Assembly: GCA_012798365.1 (NCBI GenBank)
Contig: JAAZNH010000081.1
Span: forward strand, 1-16,380
Source of the DNA: Methanomicrobiales archaeon
GTDB taxonomy: Archaea > Halobacteriota > Methanomicrobia > Methanomicrobiales > Methanospirillaceae
Direction of reading: 5' to 3'
Length of the DNA stretch: 16,380 nucleotides
In this document: in pieces, positions 8,331 to 14,725 of the stretch
Position numbering within the stretch: the first letter of the stretch is position 1
Layout: every line of letters begins with the position of its first letter
The notes under the pieces: generated by a model
What the model was told of the DNA's origin: nothing
Databases searched by the model: none
The model's input: only the letters and a program-made list of their open reading frames with translations
Position numbers and translations under genes: made by a program

Positions 8331-8360
8331 ATTTTTCCCATCGATCCTTGATGGAAAAAT
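8331..8360. repeat. Imperfect inverted repeat after copy B
   Basis: The arm ATTTTTCCCATC (8331-8342) pairs with GATGGAAAAAT (8350-8360) apart from one bulged C, around a short GATCCTT-type loop. It resembles an opened-out version of the palindrome at 8095-8110. Confidence 0.65.
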
Positions 8361-8509
8361 AAAAATCACGATCCGGTTGAACAAGAAAAAATTGGACCGC
8401 GATCGAAAAAGAGTTAGGAGAATCTGTATCAGGTCAACATTCAGAGTACCTGGATATTCACGCTTTTTCAATCATGAAAATGTTCGGGCAATTTCAGGTC
8501 CGGACACAC

Positions 8510-9358
8510 CTATCCCTCTCGCCCGGCGTACAGGTATTCCTGTGCCCACCCGCAATATTCCCCGAAGTGCTCCCGTGCGAATGTGCGGATGGAATCATAC
8601 TCCCGGTTTGACAGCGGCGAGTCGGTCGCAAGGCCGGGGAGATAGCATTCCTGCATAATCCGGCGTATCCAGACATCGACCGGAAATGCTTCGTATTTCT
8701 GGAAGGCAAAGAGCAGGATGCAGTCAGCGGCTTTCGGCCCGATCCCGTTGAGTTTCATCAGTTCCCTGCGGGCTTCTTCATACGGGAGCGTCCGGATCCT
8801 CCTCTCCCAGCATTCCGGATCCGTGACTGAACACGATGTACCAAAAACATACGGCTCCCGGTACCCCAGGCGGCATTCGGTGAGCCCGTTCTCTCCGCTG
8901 CCAGATATCGCTTCCGGGTGGGGGAAGGTGTAATACACCGTGTTTTCAAACTCAACCGGCTCCCCGAATTTCTCCGCAATTGATGCAATCCGGCGCCGGA
9001 TGGTCGGGATATTGGAGTTGGTTGAACAGATGTACGAGACCGTGCATTCCCATGCGGGCTGACGGATGAGCCGCAGTCCCCGGTTTTTCCGGATTGCCGC
9101 ATGGACTGCGGTGTCCCGGTCGATCGATGCAAGGATCGCATCCAGGTCAAGGTCAAGGGAAAAATAGTGTCGGACAAATGGTGCCGTGGCACCGGAATAG
9201 GTAAGGGTATTTACGTCCTGCCGGATCTTCATAACCCGGTCTTTGACAACCCCGTACCACCACCCGTCAGGTCTCCGGTCCCAGCGGAAGACCTGTCCGC
9301 AGGACAATGTTGCATCCAGATTGAATGAATTGTCATTGTCAAGGGTAAGGGTGGGCAT
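8510..9358 (-). CDS. ogg: 8-oxoguanine DNA glycosylase/AP lyase, OGG1 family
   Basis: A base excision repair enzyme that removes 8-oxoguanine and then nicks the abasic site. The N-terminal part (about 1-110) matches the OGG N-domain: LDATLSCGQVFRWDRRPDGWWYGVV. The HhH-GPD core has LNGIGPKAADC at 203-213 with the Schiff-base lysine K209, and FPVDVWIRRIM with the catalytic aspartate D228. Length with the start used here is 282 aa. I chose the ATG at 9358 over the in-frame GTG at 9379: a GAGGG SD sits 8 bases before the ATG, and the TATA-like box predicts transcription starting near 9376, inside the longer version. The gene diverges from the PC4-like gene and its 3' side faces the repeat region. 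Confidence 0.9.
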   Translation of the reverse strand: MPTLTLDNDNSFNLDATLSCGQVFRWDRRPDGWWYGVVKDRVMKIRQDVNTLTYSGATAPFVRHYFSLDLDLDAILASIDRDTAVHAAIRKNRGLRLIRQPAWECTVSYICSTNSNIPTIRRRIASIAEKFGEPVEFENTVYYTFPHPEAISGSGENGLTECRLGYREPYVFGTSCSVTDPECWERRIRTLPYEEARRELMKLNGIGPKAADCILLFAFQKYEAFPVDVWIRRIMQECYLPGLATDSPLSNREYDSIRTFAREHFGEYCGWAQEYLYAGREG

Positions 9359-9366
9359 GGACAGGT

Positions 9367-9371
9367 CCCTC
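9367..9371 (-). promoter_or_regulatory. Shine-Dalgarno site that fixes the ogg start
   Basis: GAGGG on the minus strand, with 8 bases between it and the ATG at 9358. It lies downstream of the alternative GTG at 9379, so it supports the shorter protein. Confidence 0.55.
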
Positions 9372-9395
9372 GTAACCACCCGTTGGTTCTCCCAT

Positions 9396-9407
9396 CATAT
9401 TATGCTG
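9396..9407 (-). promoter_or_regulatory. Putative TATA box of ogg
   Basis: Minus-strand CATAATATGAT is centred near 9402. Initiation about 26 bases downstream falls near 9376, giving a short leader that carries the GAGGG site. Confidence 0.4.
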
Positions 9408-9515
9408 TAGATAGATCCCCCTTGCGCGGCGGGCATTTTTCCTGCAGAATGGAGTTATATAAAAAAACGTTATCCGCACCATGCGGCCTGCACTGGCGGA
9501 TCCGATCGAATAGCC

Positions 9516-9530
9516 TTTTAATATATAAAT
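9516..9530 (+). promoter_or_regulatory. Putative TATA box of the PC4-like gene
   Basis: TTTTAATATATAAAT is a near-ideal archaeal box A. Its centre (about 9523) is some 23 bases before the ATG at 9546 and there is no SD, so the message is probably leaderless. That favours the ATG at 9546 over the one at 9534. Confidence 0.55.
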
Positions 9531-9545
9531 CAAATGTCCTGTACT

Positions 9546-9872
9546 ATGGAACTCGCGGAGAGTCTTAAAGAATTCATTGAAGAGGGCCAGGACTGGGAGC
9601 GCAAGAACACGAGCGTAAAGGGAGTTTCCATCGTTCGCATGCCTCCCTACCGGAACCGCCCTGCCTCCCTTGCAATCGAGATCAACCCGACAAAGGAAGA
9701 CGGTACCCCGATGAAGAAGAAGGGTGTATACGTGATGAGCGTTGTCGAGCTGCAGGCCTTCAGGGAAATTTTCCGGAATGAAAAACTCGACAACCTGATC
9801 AAAACCCTCGAGGATGTCACCGGTAAAAAGCCCGCCGGCAAACCTGCCAAGGCTGATGTTGTGCAGATCTGA
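9546..9872 (+). CDS. Small basic protein with PC4/Sub1-like pattern, function unknown
   Basis: A 108-aa protein that I cannot name with certainty. Residues 41-76 read SLAIEINPTKEDG followed by TPMKKKGVYVMSVVELQAF. This resembles the PC4/Sub1 (p15) single-stranded DNA-binding motif, in which beta strands are followed by a Lys-rich KKGI turn and a helix beginning with a Leu/Gln-rich segment. A lysine-rich tail (TGKKPAGKPAK, 92-102) also suggests nucleic acid contact. The resemblance is from memory of the family pattern and could be coincidental. There is no signal peptide or membrane segment. Another ATG at 9534 would add 4 residues. The lipoprotein gene follows after 18 bases on the same strand. 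Confidence 0.8.
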   Translation: MELAESLKEFIEEGQDWERKNTSVKGVSIVRMPPYRNRPASLAIEINPTKEDGTPMKKKGVYVMSVVELQAFREIFRNEKLDNLIKTLEDVTGKKPAGKPAKADVVQI

Positions 9873-9890
9873 TCCCCTCCGTTTCATGGC

Positions 9891-10382
9891 GTGATACATA
9901 TCCGGATCCGGCTGGCTGTCCCTGTCCTGTGCATCATAGCGGCCCTCCTGCTGAGCGGATGCCTTGGCGTCAAAACCCCTCCGGTAACCCGGGCTGATCC
10001 CCCCTCTGTTTTTATCGATTACCAGAGGACTGGCGGGTTTGCCGGGGTAAACGACCGTATCGTGATCTTTGATAATGGCGCTGCAGTATTATCAGGCCGG
10101 ACTATCAAATCCGAGATGACGCTCAACAAAAGCGAACTTGAAAACCTTGGTGCCCTGTTTGAAGCGAACCGTTTCGCTTCCCTTGAAGGCAACTATACGT
10201 CGCGGCGGGGCGGGGCGGATTTCCTGCATTACAGTATCACGTTCAAGGGAAAGACTGTCCAGACCGAAGACACGGCAGTTCCCCCCTCGCTCGAACCCAT
10301 CATTCTTGAGATGAACCGGATCCTTGCCCGGGGAGAGAGTAATGCATCCGTGGCTTCACCGCTACCGGTCATCCGCCGGTAA
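9891..10382 (+). CDS. Lipoprotein with emfourin-like domain
   Basis: A 163-aa exported lipoprotein. Residues 1-23 form a signal peptide (hydrophobic core at 8-21) ending in a lipobox, LLSG-C24. The mature part carries VFIDYQRTGGFAGVNDR (40-56) and, near the end, GGADFLHYSITFKG and TAVPPSLEPII (about 107-138). That order, a GGFAG strand then a [DY]-x-Y-x-[IL] strand then a VP-x-x-L helix, resembles emfourin, the small inhibitor of protealysin-type metalloproteases. The assignment is by pattern only. The start is GTG (an upstream ATG at 9886 runs into a stop at once), with no clear SD. It follows the PC4-like gene by 18 bases and precedes phzF by 21, so the three may be one transcript. Confidence 0.85.
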   Translation: MIHIRIRLAVPVLCIIAALLLSGCLGVKTPPVTRADPPSVFIDYQRTGGFAGVNDRIVIFDNGAAVLSGRTIKSEMTLNKSELENLGALFEANRFASLEGNYTSRRGGADFLHYSITFKGKTVQTEDTAVPPSLEPIILEMNRILARGESNASVASPLPVIRR

Positions 10383-10403
10383 ACGTGCCTGGTGGTTTTT
10401 CTT

Positions 10404-11204
10404 ATGACTGCATTCAGGGGACTATTCTGTGTCGATGCCTTTACGGACCATGCAGGCAGCGGGAACCCGGCTGGTGTCTGCCTGGTGGAACAGCCTGCCG
10501 GGCAGGCGTGGATGCAGATGATCGCACGCGAGATGAACCTATCCGAGACTGCATTTGTTGTGCGGCAACGGGATGGCTTTTCCCTCTGCTGGTTCACCCC
10601 GAAAGCCGAGATCGAACTGGCCGGCCACCCGACCCTTGCTGCCGCCCATATTCTCTGGGAAGAAGGGTATCTTGCCCCCGGTGAACCGGTTCGGTTCTTC
10701 ACCAAAAGCGGCGACCTCTTTGCCCGGCAAAAAGAAGGTCGCATTGAACTGGATTTTCCGCAGGTGCCCGAAGAACCAGCCTTCGCACCGGTTGATCTCG
10801 TGGGATCGCTTGGCGTCCAGCCCTGCCACACCGGAAAGAACCGGTTCGACTGGTTAATCGAAGTTGAAACGGAACAGGAAGTGCGGGAGATGAACCCGGA
10901 CTTTTTGCGTCTTGTGAAAATTCCCATGCGGGGAGTGATCGTCACGGCCCGGGCAACAACCCCCGGGATAGATTTTGTGAGCCGGTTTTTTGCCCCTGCG
11001 GTCGGGGTGAATGAAGATCCGGTTACCGGTTCGGCGCACTGCTGCCTTGCACCATTCTGGCAGCGCCGGCTCAAAAAGGACACTCTCACCGCATACCAGG
11101 CGTCGGAACGGGGCGGGTACCTGTACCTGGAGATCGGGGAAAACAGCCGCGTCAGGATTGCCGGTAATGCAGTTACTGTCTGGAAAGGGCAGCTGAAAAT
11201 CTAA
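10404..11204 (+). CDS. PhzF-family isomerase/epimerase
   Basis: A member of the PhzF family (diaminopimelate epimerase fold). In phenazine producers PhzF isomerises a dihydro-hydroxyanthranilate; most relatives, including archaeal ones, have no known substrate. The family marks are clear in 266 aa: FCVDAFTDHAGSGNPAGV (8-25), MNLSETAFV with the catalytic-type E48, ELAGHPTLAAAH (71-82), and EDPVTGSAH (204-212). Having no phenazine genes nearby argues against that pathway. I use the ATG at 10404, which has GGTGG 8 bases upstream; an in-frame GTG at 10392 would add 4 residues. It converges on nifB, with only 15 bases between the stops. Confidence 0.88.
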   Translation: MTAFRGLFCVDAFTDHAGSGNPAGVCLVEQPAGQAWMQMIAREMNLSETAFVVRQRDGFSLCWFTPKAEIELAGHPTLAAAHILWEEGYLAPGEPVRFFTKSGDLFARQKEGRIELDFPQVPEEPAFAPVDLVGSLGVQPCHTGKNRFDWLIEVETEQEVREMNPDFLRLVKIPMRGVIVTARATTPGIDFVSRFFAPAVGVNEDPVTGSAHCCLAPFWQRRLKKDTLTAYQASERGGYLYLEIGENSRVRIAGNAVTVWKGQLKI

Positions 11205-11209
11205 AAAAA
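11203..11209 (-). terminator. Oligo-T tract after nifB
   Basis: Seven consecutive T on the minus strand begin about 10 bases after the nifB stop and reach into the phzF stop codon. This is consistent with U-tract termination in archaea. Confidence 0.4.
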
Positions 11210-11219
11210 GTGGGCATTA

Positions 11220-12110
11220 TTATTTGTTGTACACGCACGACTGGATGTCGTGGCCGAGTTTTCCGATTGCATCCGCCCGGCAGCGCTGGCAGTGACGCAT
11301 CTGTTTTACGTATTTTGCGCATTCATCCTGCATCTTCTTCTTCATCTCAGGGGTTGGCGGGGCGATATTGGCAAACTTGTACTGGGCGATGAGCGGGATC
11401 AGGTTGAAGTTGTAAACGCCCATCTCGCCGACCTTCTTTGCAATGGCCGGGATATGGTCTTCGTTGATGCCCGGGATGTACACGGTATTGATCTTGACAA
11501 ACATTTTCCGTTTGACGGCTTCTTCGATCCCTTTCATCTGCTGGGAGAGGAGGATCTTTGCGCCTTCGAGACCGGTATACCGTTTGCCATTGTAGTCCAC
11601 GTGCTGGTAGATCTTTGCGCCGATCTCCGGGTCGATGGCATTGAGGGTGACGGTGATATTCCCGACATCATATTTCTGCAACAGATCGATCTTTTCCGGC
11701 AGGAGCAGGCCGTTGGTGCTGATGCACTTGATGACATTGGGATACTCTTCATGGAGACGTTTTAAGGTCTCGAAGGTCTCCTCGTTTGCAAGGGGATCGC
11801 CAGGCCCGGCAATGCCGACGACTTTGATGTAATTGTACTTGTTAACAACATCCTTTACGATACCCATTGCCTCGTCAGGCTTCACGACTTTGGTGGTGAC
11901 ACCGGGACGGCTCTCGTTGACACAATCGAAATCCCGGATGCAGTAGTTGCACTGGATGTTGCACTTGGGGGCAACCGGGATATGGCACCTGCCAAAATTG
12001 TGGCACGCCTTTTCTGAATAGCAGGGGTGTTCCTGGATCTTGCGCATCTGCGCCGGGTCCCACTGGACTTTCTTTCCGTTGACGTCGGCAACCCGTATCT
12101 CATCAGCCAT
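11220..12110 (-). CDS. nifB: NifB-type radical SAM protein (FeMo-cofactor core synthesis)
   Basis: NifB fuses two [4Fe-4S] clusters and inserts a carbide to make NifB-co, the precursor of nitrogenase cofactor. The 296-aa form has only the radical SAM part, without the C-terminal NifX-like domain found in many bacteria, as is usual in methanogens. The SAM cluster motif is C50-x3-C54-x2-C57 inside VAPKCNIQCNYC. Other family marks are HPCYSEKA (28-35), FDCVNESRPGV (61-71), AGPGDPL (101-107), STNGLLLP (131-138) and HCQRCRADAIG (273-283), which includes likely ligands for the precursor clusters. The ATG at 12110 was chosen because the longer open frame to 12599 is only antisense of the FKBP gene. 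No other nif gene is in the window. A TATA-like box lies about 33 bases upstream. Confidence 0.88.
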   Translation of the reverse strand: MADEIRVADVNGKKVQWDPAQMRKIQEHPCYSEKACHNFGRCHIPVAPKCNIQCNYCIRDFDCVNESRPGVTTKVVKPDEAMGIVKDVVNKYNYIKVVGIAGPGDPLANEETFETLKRLHEEYPNVIKCISTNGLLLPEKIDLLQKYDVGNITVTLNAIDPEIGAKIYQHVDYNGKRYTGLEGAKILLSQQMKGIEEAVKRKMFVKINTVYIPGINEDHIPAIAKKVGEMGVYNFNLIPLIAQYKFANIAPPTPEMKKKMQDECAKYVKQMRHCQRCRADAIGKLGHDIQSCVYNK

Positions 12111-12138
12111 GGTAAACAGCAGTAATTCGCTCTTGTGG

Positions 12139-12146
12139 TATAAATA
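12139..12146 (-). promoter_or_regulatory. Putative TATA box of nifB
   Basis: Minus-strand TATTTATA is centred about 33 bases before the nifB ATG. This predicts a leader of under 10 bases; no SD is seen there. Confidence 0.4.
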
Positions 12147-12197
12147 GGGTGCAATTGTGATATGTGCCGGCTCTGGCGGGCAGAATGGTTCGGCACC

Positions 12198-12205
12198 TGT
12201 ATAAG
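12198..12205 (+). promoter_or_regulatory. Putative TATA box of the FKBP gene
   Basis: TGTATAAG is centred near 12202, about 41 bases before the ATG at 12243 and about 23 before an alternative in-frame ATG at 12225. The second would give a leaderless message. Confidence 0.3.
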
Positions 12206-12242
12206 CGATCCTTGTAAACGTTGTATGGGAGTCCGAGACATC

Positions 12243-12803
12243 ATGAAAAAGTCCGAGAAAGAGAAAGGACAGGCACAGGCAGAAGCCCAGAGAAAGCAGA
12301 TCCTGACCGTCATTGGCGGCGCAGCAATTGCCCTTGTCATCATCGCCGTCATCGGCTATGTTGTGCTGAACCCGTCCGGGGCAAAGGCCGGTGATACCGT
12401 TGGTGTGTATTACACGGGTACGCTGGATGACGGGACCCAGTTTGATGAGAAGGTATCCGGGACCCCGCTCACGTTCACGATCGGCAGCAAGAGAATTATT
12501 TTCGAAGATGAGGTCATCGGTATGCAGCAGAATGCAACAAAGACCGTGCACATTCCCGCAGACAAGGCCTACGGACCGTATCGCAATGATCTTATCCATG
12601 TCATGAACCGGTCCCAGGTCCCGGCCGATATGGAGCTCAAGGTAGGCGAACGGTACTCAATCCGGCGCACCACGGACAATGCCGTTGCCTACGTCAAAGT
12701 CCTCAACCTTACCAAAGATACCGTGACCTGGGATGAGAACCACGAACTTGCCGGAAAAGACCTGACCTTCACGATCACCCTTGTCGGGATCGCACGGGCC
12801 TGA
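12243..12803 (+). CDS. Membrane-anchored FKBP-type peptidyl-prolyl isomerase
   Basis: Catalyses cis-trans isomerisation at proline and probably helps fold exported proteins. The 186-aa protein begins with a charged, Lys/Gln/Glu-rich stretch (1-19), followed by one membrane helix (about 20-42, rich in I, V, A and G). The positive N-terminal end predicts that the catalytic part faces outside the cell. The FKBP domain follows: GDTVGVYYTGTLDDGTQFDE (50-69), PLTFTIGS (75-82), VIGMQQNATKTVHIPADKAYG (91-111). The last part (about 112-186) resembles the inserted flap of long archaeal/SlyD-type FKBPs and ends in LTFTITLVGIARA. A GGGAG at 12227-12231 lies 11 bases before this ATG; an in-frame ATG at 12225 would add 6 residues. 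It is divergent from nifB. Confidence 0.9.
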   Translation: MKKSEKEKGQAQAEAQRKQILTVIGGAAIALVIIAVIGYVVLNPSGAKAGDTVGVYYTGTLDDGTQFDEKVSGTPLTFTIGSKRIIFEDEVIGMQQNATKTVHIPADKAYGPYRNDLIHVMNRSQVPADMELKVGERYSIRRTTDNAVAYVKVLNLTKDTVTWDENHELAGKDLTFTITLVGIARA

Positions 12804-12836
12804 TTTTTTCCCTCATGCCCGGCATGACCCCCGGGT

Positions 12837-12850
12837 ATCTTTTTTCATTT
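12837..12850 (+). terminator. Oligo-T tract after the FKBP gene
   Basis: TATCTTTTTTCATTTT lies about 35 bases after the stop, with another short T run directly at the stop codon. It is consistent with an archaeal terminator. Confidence 0.4.
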
Positions 12851-12935
12851 TACGGATTTCATTAACCGTTTCCCGGTTTTTCAAGAATGTAAAAAGGCCG
12901 GTGGATTGAGGATTTGTCAAAGAAAAGGTGGTGAA

Positions 12936-13009
12936 TGGGCCCGGCCGGATTCGAACCGGCGACCTCCGCCGTGTAAGGGCGACGTCATAACCGACTAGAC
13001 CACGAGCCC
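12936..13009 (-). tRNA. tRNA-Val (anticodon UAC)
   Basis: Folded by hand on the minus strand, 74 bases including discriminator A73. The acceptor GGGCTCG pairs with CGGGCCC (one G-U). The D arm is GTCT/TGAC. The anticodon stem is TCGCC/GGCGG with loop CTTACAC, giving anticodon TAC at 12973-12975 (+ coordinates), which reads valine GUA. The T arm is GCCGG, TTCGAAT, CCGGC. No intron is present. The CCA end is not encoded, so it must be added after transcription. It stands alone between the FKBP and META genes. A TATA-like tract lies about 35 bases upstream. Confidence 0.95.
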
Positions 13010-13038
13010 TGATTCCTACTAATGTCGCCCTGATTGCT

Positions 13039-13050
13039 ATTAATAATACT
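13039..13050 (-). promoter_or_regulatory. Putative TATA box of tRNA-Val
   Basis: Minus-strand TATTATTAATAG is centred about 35 bases before the 5' end of the tRNA, implying a short 5' leader for RNase P to remove. Confidence 0.4.
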
Positions 13051-13088
13051 GTTTTTCAAAAGGGATATCCGGGCGTAACCGCGGATCG

Positions 13089-13094
13089 AAAAAA
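13089..13094 (-). terminator. Oligo-T tract after the META-domain gene
   Basis: Six T on the minus strand begin about 20 bases after the stop. This is a plausible terminator separating the lipoprotein gene from the tRNA gene on the same strand. Confidence 0.35.
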
Positions 13095-13114
13095 GGGATT
13101 GCTGCTGGTTCCCG

Positions 13115-13621
13115 TTATAACTGGTCGAACTGCAGGATCTTCTTTCCGGTCTTGTCATAGAAGAGGAGCTGGCCGTCTTTCATGGCATAGGTCTGTGACC
13201 ATTCAAGATCGGTATAATATGCGCCCTGCTGGCTCATGACGCCGGTCGGAGTCTGGCATACCAGTTCGGGGACTGTCGGCCGCTTAATCCAGATCTTGGG
13301 GGTGTCTGTGAGCTGGTAGTCGGTAGTATAGTCACTGCACCCGGAGAAGCCGGTCAGTTTCCCGTCAGAGGTGAATTTTGCCGTGATGGAGCTTCCTTCA
13401 ATCACTTTTGACCACATGCCCTTGGTGTCATCATACCACCCGAGCTTCCAGGTCGTGTCGAGGAGGAATGTCGTGGGGATATGGGTTGCTTCGGTTGCAA
13501 CCGGTGCTGCAACAGCAGGAGCCGGGGTTGCCGCCGGAGCGGCAGCAGGCTGGCTGGTGCAGCCGGTAATCAGGACGGCCATGATAACCAGGCCGGCGAA
13601 CAAACAAACACTCTGTTTCAT
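13115..13621 (-). CDS. META-domain (HslJ-like) lipoprotein
   Basis: A 168-aa secreted lipoprotein. The signal peptide spans 1-20, with a hydrophobic core and lipobox LITG-C21. A linker rich in Ala, Pro and Thr (about 22-50) follows. The META domain occupies about 54-166: DTTWKLGWYDD, then ITAKFTSDGKLTGFSGC (79-95) and a second cysteine at C122, ending in LLFYDKTGKKILQF. The GFSGC motif is the hallmark of HslJ/META proteins, which sit at the cell surface or periplasm and are linked in bacteria to envelope stress and novobiocin resistance; the archaeal role is unknown. The ATG at 13621 is chosen for the signal peptide; an upstream extension to 13804 lacks sense. A good TATA box lies 31 bases upstream. 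Confidence 0.88.
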   Translation of the reverse strand: MKQSVCLFAGLVIMAVLITGCTSQPAAAPAATPAPAVAAPVATEATHIPTTFLLDTTWKLGWYDDTKGMWSKVIEGSSITAKFTSDGKLTGFSGCSDYTTDYQLTDTPKIWIKRPTVPELVCQTPTGVMSQQGAYYTDLEWSQTYAMKDGQLLFYDKTGKKILQFDQL

Positions 13622-13646
13622 ACTTATTACGGGCGATCTATGCAGG

Positions 13647-13658
13647 AATAAATATAAC
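13647..13658 (-). promoter_or_regulatory. Putative TATA box of the META-domain gene
   Basis: Minus-strand GTTATATTTATT is centred about 31 bases before the ATG at 13621, predicting a leader of about 5 bases. No SD is visible. Confidence 0.45.
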
Positions 13659-13802
13659 GATTTGAAATTTTTCAGGTAAACATTATTTTCCGGCCAACTA
13701 TACCTCTTTGGCGAACCAGCCAATAATACCCAAAAGGCAGCAGAATTTACCCGTGTGTTATGGCCGTTGAGCGGGATCGCCCCCGGATCGAAAGAACTGG
13801 CC

Positions 13803-13816
13803 AAAAAACGAAAAAA
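13803..13816 (-). terminator. Oligo-T tracts after porB, end of the por operon
   Basis: Two runs of six T on the minus strand start 2 bases after the porB stop. This fits U-tract termination of the whole porCDAB message. Confidence 0.55.
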
Positions 13817-13818
13817 GA

Positions 13819-14724
13819 TTATTCTTTCTTTGGCGGGACCTTGATATCAATCCCGTACTTCTCTGCATTCTTGTCAGCGATTGCCTGGATGTGGGCGATC
13901 TCCGCTTCCTGCAGCTTGGGTTTGAAGAGGTGACGGAACCTCTTCTGGGTCTTGAGATATTCGGTGACGGGTTTCCTGACAACCTTCTTGACTTTGGTGA
14001 CCGTTCCGTCAACCATCTCGAAGTTGACCCAGAGGCCGGTCTCGATGGCCAGCTTTGCAATAGCAATGGTCTGCTCGCCCTCAAATCCCCAGCCGGTGCA
14101 ACAGGGTGCATGGACCTGCACGTAGCAGGGTCCCGGGGTGTTGATGGCTTTCTGTACCTTCTGCATGAGATCGGCCGGGTACGCGATCGATGCTGTAGCA
14201 ACATAGGGTGCGCCGTGGGCGGCAAGAATTGCCGGCATATCTTTCTTGGGACGCTTGTTCCCAAAGGAAACTTTCCCCGCCGGGCTTGTCGTGGTGCTGG
14301 CATCATAGGGCGTTGCACCGGACCGCTGGATACCGGTGTTCATGTAGGCCTCGTTGTCGTAGCAGATGTACGTGAAATCGTGGCCCCGCTCGAATGCGCC
14401 GCTGATGCAGATCATGCCGATATCAAAGGTGGCACCATCGCCGGCCATGATAACGACTTTCTCTTTCCTGCCCTGTTTTTTGAGGGCAGCTTCAATTCCT
14501 GATGCAACCGCAGCGGCATTCTCGAAGAGCGAGTGGATCCACGGGACTTTCCATGCGGTCTCCGGGTAGGGCGTGGAAAATACTTCCATGCATCCGGTTG
14601 ACGCGACCACGATCGTCTCCGGCCCTGCAGCCTCGGTCACAAGCCTTGCACTGAGTGCTGCCCCGCATCCGCCGCAGGCACGGTGGCCGCAGTCGAACAG
14701 GTCACAGGTTTTCTTTTCGGCCAT
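13819..14724 (-). CDS. porB: Pyruvate:ferredoxin oxidoreductase beta subunit
   Basis: The thiamine pyrophosphate-binding subunit of pyruvate synthase, which in methanogens carboxylates acetyl-CoA to pyruvate with reduced ferredoxin. The 301 aa fit the family. Cluster ligands are C17 and C20 (HRACGGCGAA), C45 (STGCMEV) and C208 or C209 (APCCTGWG). The TPP/Mg motif runs from GDGATFDIG (95-103) to DNEAYMNTGIQRSG (123-136). It is the last gene of the operon, starting 1 base after the porA stop, with AAGGAG about 10 bases before its ATG. Confidence 0.94.
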   Translation of the reverse strand: MAEKKTCDLFDCGHRACGGCGAALSARLVTEAAGPETIVVASTGCMEVFSTPYPETAWKVPWIHSLFENAAAVASGIEAALKKQGRKEKVVIMAGDGATFDIGMICISGAFERGHDFTYICYDNEAYMNTGIQRSGATPYDASTTTSPAGKVSFGNKRPKKDMPAILAAHGAPYVATASIAYPADLMQKVQKAINTPGPCYVQVHAPCCTGWGFEGEQTIAIAKLAIETGLWVNFEMVDGTVTKVKKVVRKPVTEYLKTQKRFRHLFKPKLQEAEIAHIQAIADKNAEKYGIDIKVPPKKE

Positions 14725-14725
14725 T

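Larger units (their letters stand above)
7835..8509. repeat. AT-rich intergenic repeat region with dense GATC sites
   Basis: A 675-base gap between ahcY and the glycosylase gene, without a credible protein. It is built from degenerate copies of a motif like GATCCGGTTGAAAAAT in both orientations. Forward copies start at 7974, 8204, 8255 and 8370, with looser ones at 8065, 8115 and 8231. Inverted forms (TTTTTCAATC) occur near 8020, 8193, 8302 and 8464. I count 20 GATC sites between 7899 and 8404. A 74-base unit is repeated with an offset of 281 bases, and several hairpins are possible. It could be a decayed repeat array, a protein-binding region or a structured RNA; I do not recognise it. Confidence 0.75.

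Noticed and set aside
7835..8509. A CRISPR array
   Set aside because: The repeats are degenerate, unevenly spaced and in both orientations, with no uniform spacers and no cas genes in the window.
8287..8658. A 123-residue open frame from the repeat region into the ogg gene
   Set aside because: Half of it is repeat DNA and half is antisense to OGG; it has no SD and no family resemblance.
12111..12599. A 163-residue N-terminal extension of NifB
   Set aside because: It is antisense to the FKBP gene and lacks family similarity, while NifB homologues begin near the ATG at 12110.
13622..13804. An N-terminal extension of the META-domain protein
   Set aside because: It would put 61 residues before a textbook lipoprotein signal peptide and run across its own TATA box.
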